Both the position numbers and the translations under genes were made by a program. Under the pieces are notes generated by a model. It was given only the letters and a program-made list of their open reading frames with translations, did no database searches and had not been told where the DNA came from. From Flavobacterium gilvum (GTDB taxonomy: Bacteria; Bacteroidota; Bacteroidia; Flavobacteriales; Flavobacteriaceae), in NCBI RefSeq assembly GCF_001761465.1, contig NZ_CP017479.1, forward strand, positions 4,030,001-4,094,000: a stretch of DNA of 64,000 bases, written 5' to 3'. Every line of letters starts with the position of its first letter. Within the stretch, counting starts at the first letter, position 1. Positions 9,040 to 18,833 of the stretch are shown piece after piece.

Positions 9040-9996
9040 ATGGATGTTTCTATTATTATAGTCAATTACCGAAGTTGGAAACCATTACTTAATTGTCTGG
9101 AATCGATACTTTGCACAAATAAAACAAACATCCGTTTTGAAGTAATCATAGTTGACAATTTCTCGAATGATGGACAATTTGATTTCTTTCAAAATAAATT
9201 TAAGGATTTTATTTTCATCAAAAACAATAGTAATTTGGGTTTTGCCAATGGGTGTAATCTGGGCGCAAGACAGGCAAAAGGGAACTATTTTCTCTTTTTG
9301 AATCCCGACACCAAGATTTCGGCCAACACACTTGAAACTCTTTTTTTTTCATACAAAAAACATTCAGAAATAGGTATATTGTCGTGCATTCAGGTTGACA
9401 AAAACAACCGCCCTTATTACCAGAAAAATATTTTCCCATCACTGATTCTGATTTTTGGAATAAGCCGTTTTTTGTATCGAAAAACAATTAATCAATTTGA
9501 TTCAAATGGGGAATTGTTTTATCCTGACTGGATTTCTGGAGCACTGATTTTCATCAGCAAAGATTGGTTTAAAGAAGTTAATGGCTGGAATGAGGACTAT
9601 TGGCTTTATTTTGAAGATGTTGAAATCTGCAAAAAAATAAGTAAAAAAGGAGTAAAAATCGCAGTAACCCAAAATACCGCAGTTTTACACGAACATGGAG
9701 GCTCATCGAGAAATGATTTTGAAACAGAATATATCTGCAAAACAGAAGTTATTATTTCGAAACATATTTACATAAACAATAATTTTAATACTTTTTCTAA
9801 AGTACCGGCTCACCTATCCCTAATTGTTTTTACGCTTCTTGAAAAAAGTTTTCTGTCGCTTTTAAGTCTATTTTTGTTTTCTAATTTAAAATTAAAAGCC
9901 AATAGATACATTCTCAAAAATCTTTGCACTTATTATTTTTACGCCATAAAAAAGCAAACTTGGTTAAGTAAACAATCTTTAAATTATGACAAATAG
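9040..9996 (+). CDS. GT2 glycosyltransferase, rhamnosyltransferase-like
   Basis: A 318-aa GT-A protein: DVSIIIVNYRSWKPLLNCL at the start, VDNFSNDG for nucleotide binding, LNPDTKIS as the DxD-like site, and GALIFISKDWFKEVNGWNEDYWLYFEDVE as the acceptor/catalytic region. This is the pattern of dTDP-rhamnosyltransferase-like GT2 enzymes. A hydrophobic patch near residues 255-285 may aid membrane contact. Its last 11 bp overlap the next gene, so the two are translationally coupled. Confidence 0.83.
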   Translation: MDVSIIIVNYRSWKPLLNCLESILCTNKTNIRFEVIIVDNFSNDGQFDFFQNKFKDFIFIKNNSNLGFANGCNLGARQAKGNYFLFLNPDTKISANTLETLFFSYKKHSEIGILSCIQVDKNNRPYYQKNIFPSLILIFGISRFLYRKTINQFDSNGELFYPDWISGALIFISKDWFKEVNGWNEDYWLYFEDVEICKKISKKGVKIAVTQNTAVLHEHGGSSRNDFETEYICKTEVIISKHIYINNNFNTFSKVPAHLSLIVFTLLEKSFLSLLSLFLFSNLKLKANRYILKNLCTYYFYAIKKQTWLSKQSLNYDK

Positions 9997-10780
9997 CAAT
10001 GCCTATAAATTGTCCGTATTAATCATAACTTTAAATGAAGAAAAGCATTTAAAAGCTTTGTTATCGGATTTGGATTTTGCCGATGAGATTGTGATTGTAG
10101 ATTCTTTTAGCACTGATAAAACGGAAAACATTGCAAAATCATTCCACAAAGTAAGCTTTATACAGCATAAGTTTGAAAATTTTTCTGACCAAAGAAATTT
10201 TGCAATCAATCAATCAAAAAACGACTGGATTCTATTTCTGGATGCCGACGAAGTTTTGACTCCCGAATTAAAACAAGAAATAATAGAGACATTACAAAAC
10301 AATCAAACCTATTCAGCTTATTTTTTTGAACGAATTTTTATGTTTGAGGATTCGGTTCTTAAATACAGTGGCAATCAAACCGATAAAATCATTAGACTTT
10401 TCAATAAAAATTTGGCTCGATACGATGAAAAAAAATTGGTTCACGAAAAACTGATTGTAAATGGTAAAATTGCCTTTTTAAAAAACAAACTCATTCACTA
10501 TACTTATTTGAGTTACCAAGATTACAGGGAAAAAATTATTTTTTATGGTAAGTTAAAAGCCTTGGAAAAGTTTTCAGAAAAAACAAAACCAACAGTGTTG
10601 CATCAGTTATTCCATCCAGTTTATAATTTTCTATACAATTATTTCATCAGATTAGGGTTTCTTGATGGCAAAAAAGGCGTAATTATTTGTTACCTAAATG
10701 CCTATTCAATAGTTATTCGGTATCAGGAATTAAAAAAATTGTGGAATCAAAACAGGAGACTTATTTCTTCCAAAACTTAA
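9986..10780 (+). CDS. GT2 glycosyltransferase, WaaE/KdtX-like (third member)
   Basis: The 264-aa protein has KLSVLIITLNEEKHLKALL, EIVIVDSFSTDKT and the metal motif FLDADEVLTPELKQE, the same family as 5203 and 6366 but more distant. The ending FIRLGFLDGKKGVIICYLNAY aligns with the GFLNGLDGLTIS block of the other two. It overlaps the upstream GT2 by 11 bp. Its last 20 bp overlap, tail to tail, the 3' end of the WaaP-like kinase on the other strand, with no room for a terminator. Confidence 0.83.
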   Translation: MTNSNAYKLSVLIITLNEEKHLKALLSDLDFADEIVIVDSFSTDKTENIAKSFHKVSFIQHKFENFSDQRNFAINQSKNDWILFLDADEVLTPELKQEIIETLQNNQTYSAYFFERIFMFEDSVLKYSGNQTDKIIRLFNKNLARYDEKKLVHEKLIVNGKIAFLKNKLIHYTYLSYQDYREKIIFYGKLKALEKFSEKTKPTVLHQLFHPVYNFLYNYFIRLGFLDGKKGVIICYLNAYSIVIRYQELKKLWNQNRRLISSKT

Positions 10781-11525
10781 GCTTTTTCTTTAATCTTTTT
10801 TTTCTGTAAAATTTTTCCTGAAAATCAGCAGTATGTTTCCAAAGTGTCTCAAAAACGAGATTTTCTGGTTCCCCCGAAAGTTTTGCGTATTCGTTGCTCA
10901 TTACCACAACCATTTCTTTTACAGGAGTTAGCCTGCACAAATTTTTCATTCGCAAATCAAACGACATTTTTTCATGAAAACTCATTCGGTTCAAATCAAC
11001 CAAGAAGAAATCATATTTCCCTTCAGAATTCTTTTTAATTAATGTATTCCCTGGAGAATGATCTTTGAATTCTATACCTTTTTGATGCAAAGAATAAGAA
11101 AAATGGACAAACTGGCGAAGGATATTTTCATGATCGGGATAAGAAGGTATCTCTAGCAACTCTCTATAAGTCAGGTCGCAATCTAAATGTTCGCTGGCAT
11201 AGTAACTATCTTTCAACCCTATCCAATCGTAATTTTCGAGATAAGCTAAGGGTTGCGGTGTTCCAATTCCTTTTTCCAACAAAAGTGTGGCATATTCAAA
11301 AGAACGTCTGGCCTTAGATTTTCTAAAATACCTATAAGCTATCTTGTTGATTAAATTTGGAATCTTGAATGATTTTATGTTCATCGTCACCCCATCAAGA
11401 TCAAACAACTTGATGATATTTCTTTTGCCATCGCCAAAGAGTTTCCCTGTAGTTTTGAAATCTGATATACAAAGTAAAATTTTATTCTCGATTGACTTAA
11501 CAGAGGGAGACGTTTGATATTTCAT
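10761..11525 (-). CDS. WaaP/KdkA-like LPS core sugar kinase
   Basis: This 254-aa protein has a small-kinase fold. The catalytic loop FKDHSPGNTLI gives Asp155 and Asn160, and the metal-binding VDLNRM gives Asp177, where eukaryotic kinases have DFG. Glu77 in the helix ARRSFEYATLL is a candidate alpha-C glutamate. This is the signature of the Kdo/heptose kinase family that phosphorylates LPS inner core and stabilises the outer membrane. It is the only gene on its strand between 7.9 and 15.3 kb. The neighbouring heptosyltransferase-like and WaaE-like genes support a core-LPS role. Target sugar unknown. Confidence 0.82.
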   Translation of the reverse strand: MKYQTSPSVKSIENKILLCISDFKTTGKLFGDGKRNIIKLFDLDGVTMNIKSFKIPNLINKIAYRYFRKSKARRSFEYATLLLEKGIGTPQPLAYLENYDWIGLKDSYYASEHLDCDLTYRELLEIPSYPDHENILRQFVHFSYSLHQKGIEFKDHSPGNTLIKKNSEGKYDFFLVDLNRMSFHEKMSFDLRMKNLCRLTPVKEMVVVMSNEYAKLSGEPENLVFETLWKHTADFQEKFYRKKRLKKKLKFWKK

Positions 11526-11607
11526 TGAAAAAATATTAGAAAGACAAAAGTAAGAATTGCATTCTAGACTTCAAATTTTTTATGTAATTTTACCCAAATT
11601 TCGATCA

Positions 11608-12402
11608 ATGAGTTACCCTAATTGCACTTTAGTTACCCCAACATATAATTGGCCTGAAGCATTAAACCTATTACTTCTGAGCATTTTACATCAAACTATA
11701 TTACCAAATGAAGTAATTATTGCAGATGATGGTTCGACTAAAGACACAAAGGAATTAATTTCAGAATTTCAAAAAACATTTCCTGTTCCATTAATACATA
11801 TCTGGCATGAAGACTTAAAAAACAGAAAGCCGGCAATTATGAATAAAGCTATCGCTGCTTCAAAATATGATTACATTATTGAAATAGATGGCGATATAAT
11901 AATGAATAAACATTTTATAAAAGACCATTTGGATAATGCACAAAAAGGTCACTATCTATTTGGTTCTCGGGTTAATATTAAAAAAGGTTATTTAACAAAA
12001 CTATTTTCAAAAAAGAAAATTCATTTTAATATTCACTCAAAAGGAATAAAAAAAAGAGGCAGAACTATACGATTACCTTATTTAATGCGTTTTTCAAAAA
12101 GCATCAATACACGTTCACCAAAATTGAGGGGCTGTAATATGTCGTTTTGGAAATCTGATTTCATAAAGATCAATGGATTCAACGAAAATTTGGTTGGGTG
12201 GGGAATCGATGACTCTGAAATGATTCAACGAATGCACAACATTGACATTCAAGGAAAAAGGCTCAAAAACTGTGGTGTGGTATATCATATTTATCACGTT
12301 GAACAATCTAGAAGCCAGCTTGCAATAAATGATGAAATTTTAAAACAGACTACTGAAAAGAAATTAATTTTTATCGAAAAAGGAATAAATCAATATTTAT
12401 AA
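11608..12402 (+). CDS. GT2 glycosyltransferase with galactosyltransferase-type C-terminal domain
   Basis: The 264-aa protein starts MSYPNCTLVTPTYNWPEALN, has DDGSTKDT and the metal site EIDGDIIM, then RGCNMSFWKSDFIKINGFNENLVGWGIDDSE. That last block is the Glyco_transf_7C element (WGWEDxE-like) seen in chondroitin- and galactosyl-transferases. The ATG at 11608 is chosen over one 17 codons upstream because it aligns with the GT2 N-terminus. The next gene starts one base after its stop. Confidence 0.82.
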   Translation: MSYPNCTLVTPTYNWPEALNLLLLSILHQTILPNEVIIADDGSTKDTKELISEFQKTFPVPLIHIWHEDLKNRKPAIMNKAIAASKYDYIIEIDGDIIMNKHFIKDHLDNAQKGHYLFGSRVNIKKGYLTKLFSKKKIHFNIHSKGIKKRGRTIRLPYLMRFSKSINTRSPKLRGCNMSFWKSDFIKINGFNENLVGWGIDDSEMIQRMHNIDIQGKRLKNCGVVYHIYHVEQSRSQLAINDEILKQTTEKKLIFIEKGINQYL

Positions 12403-12403
12403 C

Positions 12404-13333
12404 ATGTTTGACATCGCCATAATTCTTATTAATTATAATTCAAGTAAACATACTATAAATTGTATTCGATCCATAGTAGATAATACTTCCGAAAAAATTA
12501 ACTATCAAATTATCATCACTGATAATTGTTCTAGAAAGGAGGATTATTTTTCGCTAAAAACTTTTTGTGAAACAATTTCAATTCCTAATTTAAAACTCTA
12601 CAGAAGTAATATTAATACTGGCTTTGGTGGAGGAAACATGAACGGAGTCCAACATTCAAATGCAAAATATTATGCATTTATCAATAATGACACTTTACTT
12701 TTAAACGATTGTTTGTCTATTCTAAAAGACACCCTAGACAATAATCCAGAAATAGGACTCGCTGGAGGGCAATCACATAAAGAGAATGGTGATTTTATGG
12801 TCTCTTTGGATCATTTTACGTCACCTTTAAAAGAGATTGCTGGCCGGGATTTTCTTGAATTCATTAACCCCAAAAAATACCCGAAAAGAAAAATAAGACA
12901 TTTAACTCCGACACAAGTCAGCTTTGTACCAGGCAGTTTTATGTTCCTAAGAGCTGAGGATTTTAATAGAATCGGAGGGTTTGACACCAATATATTCCTT
13001 TATTATGAAGAAACCGATTTGTGCCTCAGATTGAAAAAAATATCCAAACATGCTTGTTTGGTTCCTGATGCAAAATTCATTCATTTACATGGTGCAAGCA
13101 CAGAACAAAAATCTATTGACATAAAAAAGGAAATAAAAATATCGTTGCTATATGTAATAAGAAAACATTACGGGTTCTTTGGGCATAAAATTATTTTAGT
13201 CCATCAGATAGTAAAGTATTTTTTCAGCAGTCTTTTTAAACCAAAAAACTGGTCCCTTTTTATCTTAATACTTGGTGGTGCTCACATAAGTAAATCATTG
13301 AAATCAAAGCAAACGATAACAACTTTAGAATGA
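12404..13333 (+). CDS. GT2 glycosyltransferase, rhamnosyltransferase-like
   Basis: A 309-aa GT-A protein with FDIAIILINYNSSKHTINC, ITDNCSRKED, FINNDTLLL as the metal site, and FVPGSFMFLRAEDFNRIGGFDTNIFLYYEETDLCLR in the acceptor region. Same broad type as 9040-9996. The C-terminal 50 residues are hydrophobic and basic, suggesting membrane association. It abuts the preceding gene and overlaps the next by 4 bp (ATGA), so it is part of a tight operon 11608-15351. Confidence 0.83.
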   Translation: MFDIAIILINYNSSKHTINCIRSIVDNTSEKINYQIIITDNCSRKEDYFSLKTFCETISIPNLKLYRSNINTGFGGGNMNGVQHSNAKYYAFINNDTLLLNDCLSILKDTLDNNPEIGLAGGQSHKENGDFMVSLDHFTSPLKEIAGRDFLEFINPKKYPKRKIRHLTPTQVSFVPGSFMFLRAEDFNRIGGFDTNIFLYYEETDLCLRLKKISKHACLVPDAKFIHLHGASTEQKSIDIKKEIKISLLYVIRKHYGFFGHKIILVHQIVKYFFSSLFKPKNWSLFILILGGAHISKSLKSKQTITTLE

Positions 13334-15351
13334 AAATAACCAAAAAAATAAAACATTATTTCACCAGAATTCGAAAAATCTATAGAATCGAAAGAGAGAA
13401 TTCTGAAATAAAGTTTAAACCTTTGGAGGAATTAAATCGAGTTCCGTTATTATTTGAACCATCGGAAAAACCAAAAGTTTCTATAATAATCCCTTTTTAT
13501 AATCAAGAAAATTACACTTGGAATTGTTTATTTTTTTTAAACAAATATTTGACAAATGATATCCCCTATGAAATTCTATTAATTAATGACAACAGCTCTG
13601 AAAAATGTGATTTCAATTTAATAAAAGGAATTTCAATTCATAAAAACACTGAACATTTAGGCTTTTTGAAAACCATAAATAAAGGAATTCAGTTAGCCAA
13701 AGGGGAATATATTTACACTTTAAACAACGACACTGAAGTACAAGAAAATTTCTTGACCGAATTATTTTTTGTTTTCGAAAATTTCAAAAATGTTGGGGCC
13801 GTCGGTTCCAAATTACTCAATCCAAACGGAAATCTTCTCGAAGCAGGAGCTGTTTTTAAAAAAGACTTCAATTACAAACAAATTGGTCTTTCTAAAAAAA
13901 CATATTATCCCGAAGTAAATTATATTGTAAAAGTAGATTATTGCTCGGATTCCAGTTTGTTGTTTAAAAAAAATGATGACAATGGAAACATCAATTTGTT
14001 CGATGAGCAATTTTCACCAGCCTTATTTGAAGAAAAAGACTTTTGTCTCAACTTAAAACAAGTACAAAACAAAGAAATATACTACACTCCGTTTTCAAAG
14101 GTTGTACATTTTAATGACAAAACTTACAATTCATCTAAAAGCAAAGCACTTTACAAAGCCAATTTTGAAAAATTCAAAGCAAAATGGAAAAAACAGCTTA
14201 ACGGAATAAAAGCCACAACTATTGAAAATAGGATTCAAGAAATTTACAATAAAAAATCTATTGTTTTCTTTAATGCAATGATTCCTGAATTTGACAGGGA
14301 TTCTGGCTCCAATAGATTGAAAGAAATAATAAAGAGCTACATTGAACTTGACTTTCATGTTACCTTAATATGTCCATCTGTTTATAAAGATAATTACTAC
14401 ATTCCTTTTTTTCAAAAAATGGGGGTTAATGTATATTATGAGCATAAAATGTTTGCCGGTTTTAGATTTTACCTAATAAATCAAAAAATAAAAGCCTCTT
14501 TTACTTGGTTTTACGGTCCAAAACAATTTGTATCATATTATAAATCAGTAAAAAAAATAATGCCAAAAACAAAATTGATTTATGATATGGTAGATATTCA
14601 CCATTTAAGATACAAAAGGGGAATTGAACTGGATCCTTTAAGAATTTCATTTAGAAAAAAGTATTTAAAATACAAGAAAATGGAATTAAAAGCCTCTGAA
14701 TTAGCTAATTATGTAATCACTATTTCAAAATTTGAGGAAGATTACATGGAATCCATCTGTTCAAAAAATAAAATAATTACAATATCTAACATTCATTATC
14801 CAAAAATAAGCATTGAGGAAACCTTACCTTTTGAAGAGCGAAAAGACATGCTTTTCATTGGTTCTACGCACTCGCCAAACGTTGATGCACTGAATTACTT
14901 ATATAATGAAATCATGCCTTTGGTTTGGAACGAAATTCCGGATTTAAAAGTAAATATTATTGGTACCGTAAATGAAGTTATCAAGGATATAGAACACCCT
15001 AACTTAGTTTTCTTGGGCTATGTTGAAAACATTGACGATCTCTTTATCTCAAATAAATTCATGATTGCTCCGCTAAGATATGGAGCCGGCGTGAAAGGAA
15101 AAATAGGACAATCTTTTGAATATTATTTGCCTGTCATAACCTCATCAATTGGAGCAGAAGGAATGCATTTGATACACAAAGAAAATGCTTTGATTGAAGA
15201 CACAAAAGAAGGATTTGCCGAAGCTATAATTGACTTATACACCAATAAAGAATTATGGGAAAAGCTGCAAAGCAACTCTGAAGCTAGTTTATACCCTTTT
15301 TCTAGTGAAATGTTAAAGAAAACACTTCTAAAAATAAGCTCAATTAACTAG
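13330..15351 (+). CDS. Bifunctional GT2-GT4 glycosyltransferase
   Basis: At 673 aa this is twice the size of its neighbours and holds two catalytic units. Residues about 50-290 are GT2: KVSIIIPFYNQENYTWNCL, LLINDNSSEK, TLNNDTEVQ, then an acceptor region with FDEQFSPALFEEKDFCL. Residues about 310-670 are a GT4-type GT-B domain: FFNAMIPEFDRDSGSNRL, MLFIGSTHSPNVDALNYL and APLRYGAGVKGKIGQSFEYYLPVITSS, the Glyco_trans_1_4 signature. Such fusions usually add two consecutive sugars to one chain. The gene ends 15 bp from a convergent GT4 gene, with no clear terminator between. Confidence 0.87.
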   Translation: MKITKKIKHYFTRIRKIYRIERENSEIKFKPLEELNRVPLLFEPSEKPKVSIIIPFYNQENYTWNCLFFLNKYLTNDIPYEILLINDNSSEKCDFNLIKGISIHKNTEHLGFLKTINKGIQLAKGEYIYTLNNDTEVQENFLTELFFVFENFKNVGAVGSKLLNPNGNLLEAGAVFKKDFNYKQIGLSKKTYYPEVNYIVKVDYCSDSSLLFKKNDDNGNINLFDEQFSPALFEEKDFCLNLKQVQNKEIYYTPFSKVVHFNDKTYNSSKSKALYKANFEKFKAKWKKQLNGIKATTIENRIQEIYNKKSIVFFNAMIPEFDRDSGSNRLKEIIKSYIELDFHVTLICPSVYKDNYYIPFFQKMGVNVYYEHKMFAGFRFYLINQKIKASFTWFYGPKQFVSYYKSVKKIMPKTKLIYDMVDIHHLRYKRGIELDPLRISFRKKYLKYKKMELKASELANYVITISKFEEDYMESICSKNKIITISNIHYPKISIEETLPFEERKDMLFIGSTHSPNVDALNYLYNEIMPLVWNEIPDLKVNIIGTVNEVIKDIEHPNLVFLGYVENIDDLFISNKFMIAPLRYGAGVKGKIGQSFEYYLPVITSSIGAEGMHLIHKENALIEDTKEGFAEAIIDLYTNKELWEKLQSNSEASLYPFSSEMLKKTLLKISSIN

Positions 15352-15366
15352 CCCCCCTTCTTCCTT

Positions 15367-16503
15367 TTATTTAAAAATAGCATCAATTATATTGTAGCAT
15401 GTTTCCCTGTCATTGTTATTGGCAAAATAGTCTTTTCCGTAATTTGATATTTCAGAATATACCTTTTCATTGTTGATTAACAATTCTATATCAGCTGCAA
15501 ATTCTCGAGGAACATTGGCCACCAAACATCCATTATTCGTTTTGTTGACCATACCGTCCACTCCCCTAACATTACATACTACTGGCAGCCCGAAAGACAG
15601 CGCTTCTACTACTTTAATCTTAAGGCCAGTACCGGACAGCATAGGACAAATAGCTATTTTTGAATCAGAATAATAATCATCCAAATTCTCGACAAAATCC
15701 AACTTATCAACATTGTCAAAATCAGAAATATAATTACAAATTTTACCTATTACTAGAATTTTTAATTTTTTATTTAACAAAGGATAAACCTCCTTAAAAA
15801 ACCAATTTGCTCCATCAATATTATGCGAATTACTACTGGCTACATAAATTAAATCATATTTTTTACTCGATGAAACTTTACTGAATTTATTTTCAATTAT
15901 ATGTGAAAGCGTAATAACTTCTTTTTTTAGAAATTGTGAAAAGAGATAATTTTCCTCGGCAGAAATAACGAATATCTTATCAAAACGATTGAGTATTTCT
16001 ATTTCTTTTTGAAAATATTTTCCGAGATTAAAACCTTTCAAATTTTGAAATTGAGAGGTCAAAAAATCGTGTGTATCGATACAGAGCTTAGTATTTTTAA
16101 CATACGGATTATCAATTACAAATCCTGCCCAATAGGCATAGGAAATAATGATATAATCGTATTGATTCGACTTCAAAATGCTATTGAAATCGGATTGATG
16201 TGTGAAACGTATCCTGCTGAAATGCTTTATTCTGCCCAAAATCTTATTAGGGATAGAATAAAATAAAGAATATTTTAATTTATTCTTCCTTAAAATGAAT
16301 TCTTTCAACAAATATCCTCTACGAATTAAATTGCGTTCTTCCATCTCTTTGATTGATTCATAGGAATAAACACTTGTTTCAACACCTACCAAATCCACTT
16401 CGATTGAACGGCTTTTAAAATAGTGTAACAATGCATTTGCTCTTGAATTGTTACCTTGATTTGGTAATAAAGGATTTTCTGGATAGAAATATAATATTCG
16501 CAT
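15367..16503 (-). CDS. GT4 glycosyltransferase
   Basis: This 378-aa protein opens RILYFYPENPLLPNQGNNSRANALLHYF and has a C-terminal donor domain with LIYVASSNSHNIDGANWFFKEVYP and CPMLSGTGLKIKVVEALSFGLPVVCN, the GT4 pattern with the acidic E..SFG..VV site. It is similar in type to the GT4 half of the neighbouring fusion protein, against which it is transcribed. It is a single-gene unit; the 229 bp upstream (16504-16732) is A+T-rich and shared with the divergent gene at 16733. Substrates unknown. Confidence 0.85.
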   Translation of the reverse strand: MRILYFYPENPLLPNQGNNSRANALLHYFKSRSIEVDLVGVETSVYSYESIKEMEERNLIRRGYLLKEFILRKNKLKYSLFYSIPNKILGRIKHFSRIRFTHQSDFNSILKSNQYDYIIISYAYWAGFVIDNPYVKNTKLCIDTHDFLTSQFQNLKGFNLGKYFQKEIEILNRFDKIFVISAEENYLFSQFLKKEVITLSHIIENKFSKVSSSKKYDLIYVASSNSHNIDGANWFFKEVYPLLNKKLKILVIGKICNYISDFDNVDKLDFVENLDDYYSDSKIAICPMLSGTGLKIKVVEALSFGLPVVCNVRGVDGMVNKTNNGCLVANVPREFAADIELLINNEKVYSEISNYGKDYFANNNDRETCYNIIDAIFK

Positions 16504-16732
16504 TAAAAAAATGTTTTTACAAAAGTAAATTTAATAATTGATTCTAAGAATTAGAAAAAAGGGTTTAATCAAAAAAACAATAAAATCCTAAGCTTCAAAC
16601 ACAAACAAACTTCCCTAAAATTTTAAGTTATTACTTTAAAATAAATTGACTTTAAAAAACTAAATTTGAAAAAAGAACAAAATTAGTTATCTTTTAAACA
16701 TTTGATTTACCAATAAAGTTTGACACTTTTTT

Positions 16733-17752
16733 ATGAAAATAGTAAACAATAAAAAAATAATTTTAGCAATCACAGATGATTTCAAAATCAGATGTAGTAT
16801 TGAAGATAATTTAAAGTACTTAGGTTTCGAAGTTACAGCTATAATTCCCGAAGTAACTGAAAAATTTGAATATAGAAATTTTAAGGAATGGGCTTTAAAT
16901 TTTATTCGGAAAAACCTTTTTAGAGACAAAGAATATAAAAAAACATTAAGACAAAATTTTGAACGTGAAGTTCTTTTAAAAAAACTATCCAAAGCAGATT
17001 ACACCCTTACAATTCGTGCCGATAGATTCGAAGATGATTTCATACACAAACTGTTAAAATGTTCACCAAAAAATTATTCATACCAATGGGATGGATTAAA
17101 AAGATATGAGAGGATAATTAAATTGGTTCCATACTTTACTAAGTTTTATGTTTTTGATAAAACCGATTTATCACAAAAAAACAAAACCTATCCTACAACA
17201 AACTTTTATTTTGATTGCTACCCACATTTGCTTGAAAATAGAAATCCTAAATATGATATTACTTTCATAGGATCTTACGACAATAGAATTGAGAAATTAA
17301 TACCAATCTGTGAATCATTGTACAATAAAGGATATAAATTAAATATTTTTCTATTCTGTCCTGACGAAAGAGAACCCAATTCGTATCCTTTTTTAAAACA
17401 CAGTAGAACTCCCTTCAGCTACTATGAATATTTGAAAATAATATCCGACACAAAGTGTATTATGGATTTGCATCATGAGTCAATACACAACGGGTTATCA
17501 TTTAGATCATTCGAAGCTCTTGGCTATAACAAAAAGTTACTCACAACAAATCTATCAGTTAAGGATTATGATTTTTATAATCCGCAAAATGTTTTTTTTC
17601 TACAAAAGACAAATAATTTAAGTAAAATGGACGAGTTTCTCAATTCCGATTATAAAGAAATTGATCCCGTTATTAAAAACAAATACAGCTTCACCAATTG
17701 GATTAAATACATTTTAGAAATTGACGGTCATACCCCAATTGAAATACCCTAA
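16733..17752 (+). CDS. Putative GT-B glycosyltransferase, CgeB-like (paralogue 1)
   Basis: The 339-aa protein matches no well-known enzyme by eye. Its C-terminal half has a Rossmann-like start YDITFIGSYDNRIEKLIPICESL and the block GLSFRSFEALGYNKKLLTTN...YDFYNPQNV, reminiscent of the Glyco_trans_1_2 (CgeB-like) donor domain (R.FE..G...LLT). The same block, in the same order, is found in 20076-21017, so the two are paralogues. Position inside a glycosyltransferase cluster supports a sugar-transfer role. A TAAATTTG box at 16661-16668 is a possible -7 element. Confidence 0.6.
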   Translation: MKIVNNKKIILAITDDFKIRCSIEDNLKYLGFEVTAIIPEVTEKFEYRNFKEWALNFIRKNLFRDKEYKKTLRQNFEREVLLKKLSKADYTLTIRADRFEDDFIHKLLKCSPKNYSYQWDGLKRYERIIKLVPYFTKFYVFDKTDLSQKNKTYPTTNFYFDCYPHLLENRNPKYDITFIGSYDNRIEKLIPICESLYNKGYKLNIFLFCPDEREPNSYPFLKHSRTPFSYYEYLKIISDTKCIMDLHHESIHNGLSFRSFEALGYNKKLLTTNLSVKDYDFYNPQNVFFLQKTNNLSKMDEFLNSDYKEIDPVIKNKYSFTNWIKYILEIDGHTPIEIP

Positions 17753-17816
17753 AACAAAAATGTCATAATTTTAAAGTCATTTTAAGTAACTTTGACATCC
17801 ATATTCAATTCAAAAA

Positions 17817-18824
17817 ATGAAAATATCAGTTGCACTATGTACATATAATGGTGAAAAATTTCTTTATGAACAGATAGATTCAATATTGAATCAAACGATT
17901 AAAGTTGATGAAATAATTGTTTGTGATGATTGTTCTTCGGACAACACTTTATCAATATTGAAAAAGTATGAAAAAGTTAATCCAAGTATTTTTAAAATTA
18001 ATCAAAATGAGGTCAACCTAAAGAGCAATAAGAATTTCGAAAAGGCAATTGGACTTTGCAGTGGTGATTATATCTTTTTATCAGATCAAGATGATATTTG
18101 GAGAAATGACAAAGTTGAAAAAACACTAGCCGTTTTTAATCAAAATCCAGACGCAGAAGGTGTTTTTTCTAATGGAGTATTAATAAATAATAAAGGAGAA
18201 GTTATTTACAAAGACAACTCATTATGGGATTCCTTTTCTTTTTATGAATCAAAAATAGACAAACCGATTGATCTATTCGATTTTCTTATTACAAACGGTA
18301 ATTATTTGACGGGCGCCTCACTTTGTATTCGAAAAGAAGTGAAAATTTTTTGCTTCCCTTTTATGACTATGGAAGACTTCTTACATGACGAATGGCTTGC
18401 TTCAATTTTGACAAAAAAAAGGACATTATTCTATACAACTGAAAAACTAATTTCTTACCGCTTACATGATTCTCAGCAGTTAGGAATTGGGGATGAAAAT
18501 AAATTTAGTGATTATAGCAATAATGTAATTCGAATACAAAAAACTATAATCAAAACAAAAAAGCCAAAATCATATAAGGATTATAAATTTTTAACAAATC
18601 TATATTACTCCAGATATGAAAGATATGTAAAATTAAAAGATCAAAATATTGATTCTCCTATCATTTTCGAATTAATAAATGCCGTTATCGAATTTTATAC
18701 TAAGTTTGATCTTGAGATGAAAGAGAAGCACCCAATTCGTTATTTTTTCAGAAAAAGAAAAGATAAAATGAAAGGCAAAAGACAAATTGACGCTCAATTT
18801 ATTACCCCGAAAACAAATCGATAA
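17817..18824 (+). CDS. GT2 glycosyltransferase (paralogue 1 of a pair)
   Basis: This 335-aa GT-A protein begins MKISVALCTYNGEKFLYEQIDSILNQT, with VCDDCSSDNT and the double acidic metal site FLSDQDDIW, followed by LTGASLCIRKEV and FLHDEWLAS. It belongs to the rhamnosyl- or galactosyl-transferase-like GT2 group with the SDQDD motif. The C-terminus ends IRYFFRKRKDKMKGKRQID, which the protein at 22866-23843 repeats almost exactly, so they are paralogues. A TAACTTTG box (17787-17794) lies about 22 nt upstream. Confidence 0.85.
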   Translation: MKISVALCTYNGEKFLYEQIDSILNQTIKVDEIIVCDDCSSDNTLSILKKYEKVNPSIFKINQNEVNLKSNKNFEKAIGLCSGDYIFLSDQDDIWRNDKVEKTLAVFNQNPDAEGVFSNGVLINNKGEVIYKDNSLWDSFSFYESKIDKPIDLFDFLITNGNYLTGASLCIRKEVKIFCFPFMTMEDFLHDEWLASILTKKRTLFYTTEKLISYRLHDSQQLGIGDENKFSDYSNNVIRIQKTIIKTKKPKSYKDYKFLTNLYYSRYERYVKLKDQNIDSPIIFELINAVIEFYTKFDLEMKEKHPIRYFFRKRKDKMKGKRQIDAQFITPKTNR

Positions 18825-18833
18825 ATTACAACA

